From the NCBI GenBank assembly GCA_024401925.1, contig JAKSKD010000009.1, positions 1 to 64,000 on the forward strand: DNA of 64,000 nucleotides, read 5' to 3'. Shown here piece after piece: positions 57,436-64,000 of the stretch. Numbering within the stretch: the first letter of the stretch is position 1; every line of letters begins with the position of its first letter. The notes beneath the pieces are model-generated. The model did no database searches, was not told the DNA's origin, and saw nothing but the letters and a program-made list of their open reading frames with translations. A program made the translations under genes and the position numbers. Source of the stretch: Bacteroidales bacterium (GTDB lineage: Bacteria > Bacteroidota > Bacteroidia > Bacteroidales > UBA932).

Positions 57436-57599
57436 AGAACCTGTTTTGAAATGCTCAATTTCTTTTTTTATGCATCTTTTTCAGGCTTTTGAACCTGTCA
57501 TTCAGTCACGTAGCTACGACTACGCTCCCTCTTTCCAGTTCCAAAATCCAAGAAAAATCCGCCATAACAAAATTCGTCAATCATTTCAAAACAGGTTCT
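57436..57599. mobile_element. MITE-like element with 18-bp terminal inverted repeats
   Basis: AGAACCTGTTTTGAAATG (57436-57453) and its exact complement (57582-57599) enclose about 128 bp without a gene. The interior has the palindrome CGTAGCTACG near 57509-57518 and a partial repeat GAACCTGT at 57491. The right 26 bp also occur at 3788-3813. No transposase is present, so movement would need an enzyme supplied from elsewhere. It lies about 95 bp upstream of the symporter start. Confidence 0.65.
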
Positions 57600-57626
57600 A
57601 ATAAATTTGTAAATTAAACATAAGAT

Positions 57627-57820
57627 ATGTATAGATTTCTGAAACCGGTTCTGCTGGCCGTAGCAGCAGCCAATACACCCACCTCGGAGACGCATCGGCA
57701 CATACAGACGGAATACGCGGCAACTGGGATGACAGATGGGTGTTCACCGAAGAAAACCCCGGACGCGAACTCACAACAGCCACACAGCTTGCGGCAATCG
57801 CCCGTGTAATAGCTCATTGA
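57627..57820 (+). pseudogene. Collapsed exported-protein gene: signal peptide joined out of frame to a C-terminal tail
   Basis: The ATG at 57627 opens a signal-peptide-like start (MYRFLKPVLLAVAAAN). After about 16 codons the coding pattern shifts to another frame. That frame reads YTHLGDASAHTDGIRGNWDD, then RWVFTEENPGRELTTATQL and AAIARVIAH before TGA at 57818-57820. The tail looks like the end of a secreted enzyme, possibly a glycoside hydrolase, but I cannot name the family. An internal deletion probably joined the two ends. Confidence 0.5.
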
Positions 57821-57863
57821 CATGATATATTTCCAATTATTATTATATTGCATATTATTTTAA

Positions 57864-58979
<1,116 letters not shown>

Positions 58980-58982
58980 TAA

Positions 58983-60101
<1,119 letters not shown>

Positions 60102-60109
60102 ATGATATA

Positions 60110-60139
60110 TTGTTTCTAAGGGAAAAATGATTACCTTTG
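60110..60139 (+). promoter_or_regulatory. Promoter of the Spy-like gene
   Basis: TTG (60110-60112), 19 nt, TACCTTTG (60132-60139), with a leader of about 22 nt. Confidence 0.65.
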
Positions 60140-60164
60140 AAAAACCCTACTAAAACTCAAAAAC

Positions 60165-60527
60165 ATGAAAAAGTTTATCTTTTCTATTATGGCAGCAGCA
60201 CTTCTGCTGACAGTCAGTGCACCGAAGGCAAACGCACAGAATTTCAATTTTGACCCTGCTCAGATGGCTCAGATGCGTGTTGATCAGATGAAAGAATCGC
60301 TCAAAATAAATAATGAGCAAGCTGAAAAACTTCTCACCATTTTCAAGAAACAATCAGAGGAAATGTCAAAGATGTTCGAAGGCGGCGGGATGCCTGATAT
60401 GAACGCAATGCAGGAAAATATGAAGAAGCAGGACGAGGAAATCAAGAAAGTCCTCACTCCTGAGCAATTCAAGCAGTATGAAGAGCAGCAGAGAAAGATG
60501 CGTGAGCAATTCGGCGGAGGCTTTTAG
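60165..60527 (+). CDS. Small secreted helical protein, Spy/CpxP-like
   Basis: A 120-residue exported protein with a signal peptide (about 1-24, ending ANAQ) and a short helical, Met/Glu/Lys-rich body. It contains an LTPEQFKQYEEQQRKMREQF motif like the LTxxQ motifs of Spy/CpxP chaperones. A periplasmic chaperone or stress role is plausible; sequence alone does not prove it. It has its own promoter and a strong terminator, so it is a single-gene unit. Confidence 0.75.
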   Translation: MKKFIFSIMAAALLLTVSAPKANAQNFNFDPAQMAQMRVDQMKESLKINNEQAEKLLTIFKKQSEEMSKMFEGGGMPDMNAMQENMKKQDEEIKKVLTPEQFKQYEEQQRKMREQFGGGF

Positions 60528-60554
60528 AAGATTACTGGATTAAAAACAAATTCA

Positions 60555-60580
60555 AGCACGGCAAAGAGCCGTGCTTTTTT
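60555..60580 (+). terminator. Strong intrinsic terminator of the Spy-like gene
   Basis: AGCACGGC-AAAGA-GCCGTGCT, a perfect 8-bp stem with a 5-nt loop, followed by six Ts. It is the clearest terminator in the window. Confidence 0.85.
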
Positions 60581-60651
60581 ATTGGACACCTTGTGTTTTT
60601 GCTTTTTTTTATGCAAAATTTACAATCACTATTACTTTATAATTCAATGGT

Positions 60652-62142
60652 ATGCTTAGAAAAATAAGAATCGCTCTGGCGGTGTTGTTTTTTGCAGGAA
60701 TCACCCTGCTCTTTATTGGCATCGGCCAGCAATGGTGGGGATGGATGGCCAAACTCCAGTTCCTGCCATCCTGTCTGGCTCTCAATTTCACCGTTATTAT
60801 TGGAATTCTCCTCCTTACAATCCTTTTCGGCCGCATCTACTGCTCCGTAATCTGCCCTATGGGCGTTTTTCAGGACATCATAATATGGGTACGCAGACAG
60901 GCCGGCCTTATTCTGCACAAGGTAAATGAGCGCAGAATAAAGAACTATGCCGAGGCGAAAAAAGCAGGAAAGGATGTAGGACAATTGTCCACAATAAAGC
61001 GGGAAGTCAAGCACTTCAAATACAACAAAGAGCATAAATGGGTGCGCTACCCTATTCTTATCCTCACTATTGCAGCCATTTTATCAGGTCTTCAGGTATT
61101 TGTGGCCATTATTGCTCCGTACAGCGCATATGGTAGAATTGTACATACTGCAGTCGGACTTGGCAAGGGCGAATCACTTGCGCCTGCGCTTCTTATTACA
61201 GCTGCCGTTTCCTTTGTGGCAATAGTACTTTGCGCCTGGTTATGGGGCCGCGCATACTGCAACACTATATGTCCTGTTGGATCTGTTCTCGGACTCTTCA
61301 GCAGATTTTCTCTGTTCCATATCAAGATTGACGCAAGCAAATGTAAAGCTTGTGGAAGATGCGGACGCGGATGCAAGTCATCCTGCATCGATATGGATGC
61401 TCATACTGTAGATTACAGCCGTTGCGTGGACTGTTTTGACTGCATAAAAAGATGTACTGAGGGCGCAATCAGCTTCGGAATCGGAAAACCGGATAAAGCT
61501 GAAACAGCAAAGACCGAAGAAACAGACAATAGTCGCAGACAGTTCATTATGACAACTGCTCTTATCGGAGGGGCTGCCGTAACAGCCAAAGCACAAGGAC
61601 ACTTGGACGGAGGTCTGGCCGACGTAACACCAAAAAGCAAGCCCACACGCAGCGAAAGGTTGGTCCCTTTCGGGTCCGGAAGCGTTGAAAATTTTTATTC
61701 ACGCTGTACCGGATGCCAGCTTTGCGTAAGCAACTGTCCAAATCACGTACTGCGTCCATCAACGGATCTTGAGCATCTTCTACAGCCGAAAATGGGCTAC
61801 GAAAACGGTTATTGCCGTCCGGAATGTACAATATGTTCAACGGTCTGTCCGTCCGGAGCCATAAAACCGATAGAAAAAGAGCAGAAACTCTCAACTCATA
61901 TCGGTCGAGCTACAGTCAATTATGATCTCTGCATTTCTGCTCTTGGTCAGGATTCCTGCGGAAACTGTAGCAGACACTGTCCTGTCGGCGCCATTCTTAT
62001 GGTTGATGACCCGGAGAGCGGTCATAAGATTCCTGCAGTTGCAGAAGAAGTATGTATCGGATGCGGGGCTTGTGAATTCCTTTGCCCAAGCCGTCCTATC
62101 AGTGCAATAACAGTTAATGGACTTTCAGTACATCATGAATAG
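60652..62142 (+). CDS. NapH-like membrane polyferredoxin with internal twin-arginine segment
   Basis: A 496-residue iron-sulfur membrane protein. The N-terminal half has four hydrophobic helices (about 8-28, 42-62, 134-156, 178-198) and two CxxxCP motifs (Cys64/68 and 203/207), as in NapH/CcoG-type proteins. Two ferredoxin-like clusters follow (Cys231-241 and 258-268). Then comes SRRQFI (Arg295-296) with a short hydrophobic stretch, a Tat-like signal in the middle of the chain. After it are four further Cys groups (352-362, 388-399, 436-443 with Cys427, 468-478). This suggests a NapH-type part fused to an exported NapG-like part, an electron path from membrane to periplasm. It overlaps the next gene by 8 bp. 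Confidence 0.85.
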   Translation: MLRKIRIALAVLFFAGITLLFIGIGQQWWGWMAKLQFLPSCLALNFTVIIGILLLTILFGRIYCSVICPMGVFQDIIIWVRRQAGLILHKVNERRIKNYAEAKKAGKDVGQLSTIKREVKHFKYNKEHKWVRYPILILTIAAILSGLQVFVAIIAPYSAYGRIVHTAVGLGKGESLAPALLITAAVSFVAIVLCAWLWGRAYCNTICPVGSVLGLFSRFSLFHIKIDASKCKACGRCGRGCKSSCIDMDAHTVDYSRCVDCFDCIKRCTEGAISFGIGKPDKAETAKTEETDNSRRQFIMTTALIGGAAVTAKAQGHLDGGLADVTPKSKPTRSERLVPFGSGSVENFYSRCTGCQLCVSNCPNHVLRPSTDLEHLLQPKMGYENGYCRPECTICSTVCPSGAIKPIEKEQKLSTHIGRATVNYDLCISALGQDSCGNCSRHCPVGAILMVDDPESGHKIPAVAEEVCIGCGACEFLCPSRPISAITVNGLSVHHE

Positions 62143-63457
62143 AAGAGATTTTTTGAAAAAGGCCGGAGTTGGCACGGCTGCCCTCGGTCTAGTTGCATGC
62201 AACCCAAAAAAAGGCAGTGAAATTATAGCCGAAGCCGCATCTAACGAAGTTGACGGCAATGTCATACAGCGTTATGCTGGAGTTGGACTTCTCGGCTATG
62301 GATGTATGAGGCTGGATTCCCATAAGGACGAAAACGGCAATGACGTATTTGACCAGGAAAAAGTCAATACGATGATAGATATTGCTATGGCACATGGAAT
62401 CAATTATTTTGATACCGCACCGGCATATCTTGAGGGACAGAGTGAGACTCTGACTGCAAATGCTCTTGAAAAATATCCTCGTGAGAGCTACAAGATAGCC
62501 ACAAAATGCTCTACACAAGGATTGTCCGGTGATGAAGCCGAAAAAACCGGACGGGAAATGTTCAAGCAGTCATTCATTAATTTCCGTACAGACTACATAG
62601 ATTATTATCTGATGCACAGTCTGAGTTCAAGGAAAGATTTTGAAAATCGCTTTGCCGGTCTGATTGATATGTATGTCGAAGAACGCAGCAAGGGTCATAT
62701 CCGTAATCTTGGCTTTTCTTTCCACGGAAGTCGTGAAGGATTCCTGAGCCTTATGGATCTCCACGAGAAATATCATTGGGATTTCGTTCAGATACAGTTG
62801 AACTATGTTGACTGGAATCGTGACGCTGCATTTTTATATGATGAACTTGACAAAAGGGAAATTCCTATCGTGATAATGGAACCTCTTCTCGGAGGCAGAC
62901 TATCCAATGTACCTGCAGCCATTGCAGAAGAGCTTAAATCCCGTGACCCTCAGTCCAGCATAGCTTCCTGGGCCTTCCGCTTCGTCGCTTCACATCCTAG
63001 GATTATGACCGTTCTGAGCGGTATGTCCGAATTGGAGCATCTTCAGGATAACATCAAGACATTCAGCAATTTCAAACCATGTTCAGAAGAAGAACTGGAT
63101 TTTCTGGAAGGTGTCGGTGAAAGGATTATGAAATACCCTATAATCGAGTGCACCGGCTGCCAGTACTGTATGCCTTGTCCTTACGGAATAGATATTCCTG
63201 GCATCTTTAAGTTCTATAACAATGAGGTTAACAGCGGAACATATGTCAACAGCAAAGAGCAGAAGGATTATGCCCGCGCACGACGTAAGTACTTGGCAGC
63301 TTACAACAAAGCCATTCCTACCATACGGCAGGCTGACCACTGCATATCCTGCGGACGTTGTGCAAAACGCTGTCCACAGCATATATTCATACCGCGTCAG
63401 CTTAAACGTATTGACGACTATCTAGAAAAGCTAAAACAAGACACGCTCGACGTTTAA
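62135..63457 (+). CDS. Tat-exported aldo/keto reductase lipoprotein with iron-sulfur clusters
   Basis: A 440-residue protein starting at 62135 with a Tat signal NRRDFLKKAG and lipobox LVAC (Cys22). The middle is an aldo/keto reductase barrel with the catalytic tetrad Asp93, Tyr98, Lys124 and His161 (NYFDTAPAYLEG, YYLMHSL). The C-terminus has two Cys groups, C339/342/345/348 (CTGCQYCMPCP) and C403/406/409/413 (CISCGRCAKRCP), matching ferredoxin-type ligands. Export would remove it from cytoplasmic NADPH, so electrons may come from the polyferredoxin encoded just upstream; that is inference. The 8-bp overlap supports joint expression. The alternative is a cytoplasmic enzyme if the signal is not used. 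Confidence 0.85.
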   Translation: MNRRDFLKKAGVGTAALGLVACNPKKGSEIIAEAASNEVDGNVIQRYAGVGLLGYGCMRLDSHKDENGNDVFDQEKVNTMIDIAMAHGINYFDTAPAYLEGQSETLTANALEKYPRESYKIATKCSTQGLSGDEAEKTGREMFKQSFINFRTDYIDYYLMHSLSSRKDFENRFAGLIDMYVEERSKGHIRNLGFSFHGSREGFLSLMDLHEKYHWDFVQIQLNYVDWNRDAAFLYDELDKREIPIVIMEPLLGGRLSNVPAAIAEELKSRDPQSSIASWAFRFVASHPRIMTVLSGMSELEHLQDNIKTFSNFKPCSEEELDFLEGVGERIMKYPIIECTGCQYCMPCPYGIDIPGIFKFYNNEVNSGTYVNSKEQKDYARARRKYLAAYNKAIPTIRQADHCISCGRCAKRCPQHIFIPRQLKRIDDYLEKLKQDTLDV

Positions 63458-63519
63458 TTACTTACTGCCCTGCCTCAGGATGAAGGTTGTTTCGAGAGAG
63501 GTCCTAATTCTTGAATTAA

Positions 63520-64000
63520 TTATTTTCGTGACTGACAGGTCTTATCAAAAAAGGAAGACAACCACTTACTGACACCACAGTCATTCGCAGAGGCAGTGAT
63601 AAAGTTCGCGACGCTTTTTACTTCATCTGTTGCTGTCCCCATAGCAATTCCGCGGCCGGCAAATTTCAGCATACCAATGTCGTTGATGCCGTCACCGAAT
63701 GCGATGATGTCGGCAGGTTCGATATGGTAAGTACCGAGTATCTTTTTTATTCCCACCACTTTGTCTAATCCTTTTACGTTTATGTCGCAGTATTCGTTAC
63801 ACCATCGGGATGTATCCAGCTCACTCAGGACATCCTTGAAAAGGGTTTCTTCTTCCTCGGGCGAGACAAAAGGGCAGAAGGAATAAATTCGTTCCTTCAA
63901 TGCCGCTTCAAGAATATCGCCATTCCTGGGCGAGGGCATATTGACGCGCTGAATGAATTCGGATGTCTTCAGCGTTATATGGTCGAACAATGTCCTTGTG
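63520..64000 (-). CDS. Cof-type HAD-superfamily phosphatase, C-terminal part, cut by window edge
   Basis: The open frame continues past the right edge; the TTG at 63990 is an internal codon (the frame reads RTLFDHITLK across it), so the N-terminal catalytic Asp motif is outside. The visible 160 residues include the cap domain and the last HAD motif AFGDGINDIGMLKFAGRGIAMGTA, typical of Cof/YidA-like sugar- or flavin-phosphate phosphatases. The stop lies 62 bp after the convergent reductase gene; an AT-rich dyad TAATTC-TT-GAATTA occupies that gap. Confidence 0.88.
   Translation of the reverse strand, partial: TRTLFDHITLKTSEFIQRVNMPSPRNGDILEAALKERIYSFCPFVSPEEEETLFKDVLSELDTSRWCNEYCDINVKGLDKVVGIKKILGTYHIEPADIIAFGDGINDIGMLKFAGRGIAMGTATDEVKSVANFITASANDCGVSKWLSSFFDKTCQSRK

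Noticed and set aside
63520..63990. Complete small HAD gene starting at TTG 63990
   Set aside because: The frame continues to the window edge and the N-terminal catalytic motif is missing, so the gene is cut by the window.

Overview
The window looks like a chromosomal segment of a Bacteroidota bacterium, most likely order Bacteroidales. Evidence: promoters of the Bacteroidota form TTG/TTTG-N19-20-TAnnTTTG before many genes; a Rho factor with a long Q/P/K-rich insertion; the lipoprotein TamL; a PPi-dependent phosphofructokinase; a DUF3467 protein; and secreted CE1-type esterases. Genus cannot be fixed from sequence alone. Most of the window is dense housekeeping DNA with short or overlapping gene junctions.

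Layout. 1-334: start of a tyrosine recombinase cut by the window edge, just past the 3' end of mnmE. 533-6505 (minus): mnmE, rho, lptD-like. 6570-13940 (plus): amidase, dnaA, rpe, rsfS, ftsH, cdsA, psd. 13918-26655 (minus): a tight run trmH-like, GH13 amylase, pfp, ligA, yihY, rsh, Ig-like lipoprotein, outer-membrane barrel, ispG; pfp has its own promoter. 26698-28782 (plus): tamL. 28784-34816 (minus): three secreted carbohydrate esterases or esterase-like proteins and a lipoprotein plus two barrel proteins. 34883-38513 (plus): rarA, rlmD, Na+/Ca2+ exchanger. 38520-40900 (minus): queA and an acyltransferase. An AT-rich control region then precedes an XRE regulator (41429). 41976-47640 (minus): valS, ABC-F, dipeptidase. 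47727-48585 (plus): DUF3467, maf. 48600-52739 (minus): patB, a candidate small RNA, a GH3-family protein, rfbA. 52816-55474 (plus): RluA-family synthase, BaiN-family flavoprotein, tRNA-Ser(GGA).

55475-57869 is a decayed accessory pocket around an SDF-family symporter (56177-57340). It holds a winged-helix relic, a GH16 tail, an IS21-like end, a MITE-like inverted-repeat element and a collapsed exported-protein gene. After it come two tandem CE1 esterases, a small Spy-like protein, and an unusual two-gene iron-sulfur module (60652-63457): a NapH-like membrane polyferredoxin with an internal twin-arginine segment, followed by a Tat-lipoprotein aldo/keto reductase carrying its own cysteine clusters. 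The window ends inside a HAD phosphatase.

The best candidates for something undescribed are the iron-sulfur/aldo-keto reductase module, the small RNA upstream of patB, the recombinase beside the mnmE 3' end (the same type of target as SGI1-type islands), the AT-rich operator region before the XRE gene, and a dispersed inverted-repeat family found at 3.8 kb and 57.5 kb. All functions are inferred from visible motifs and family knowledge; no searches were run.
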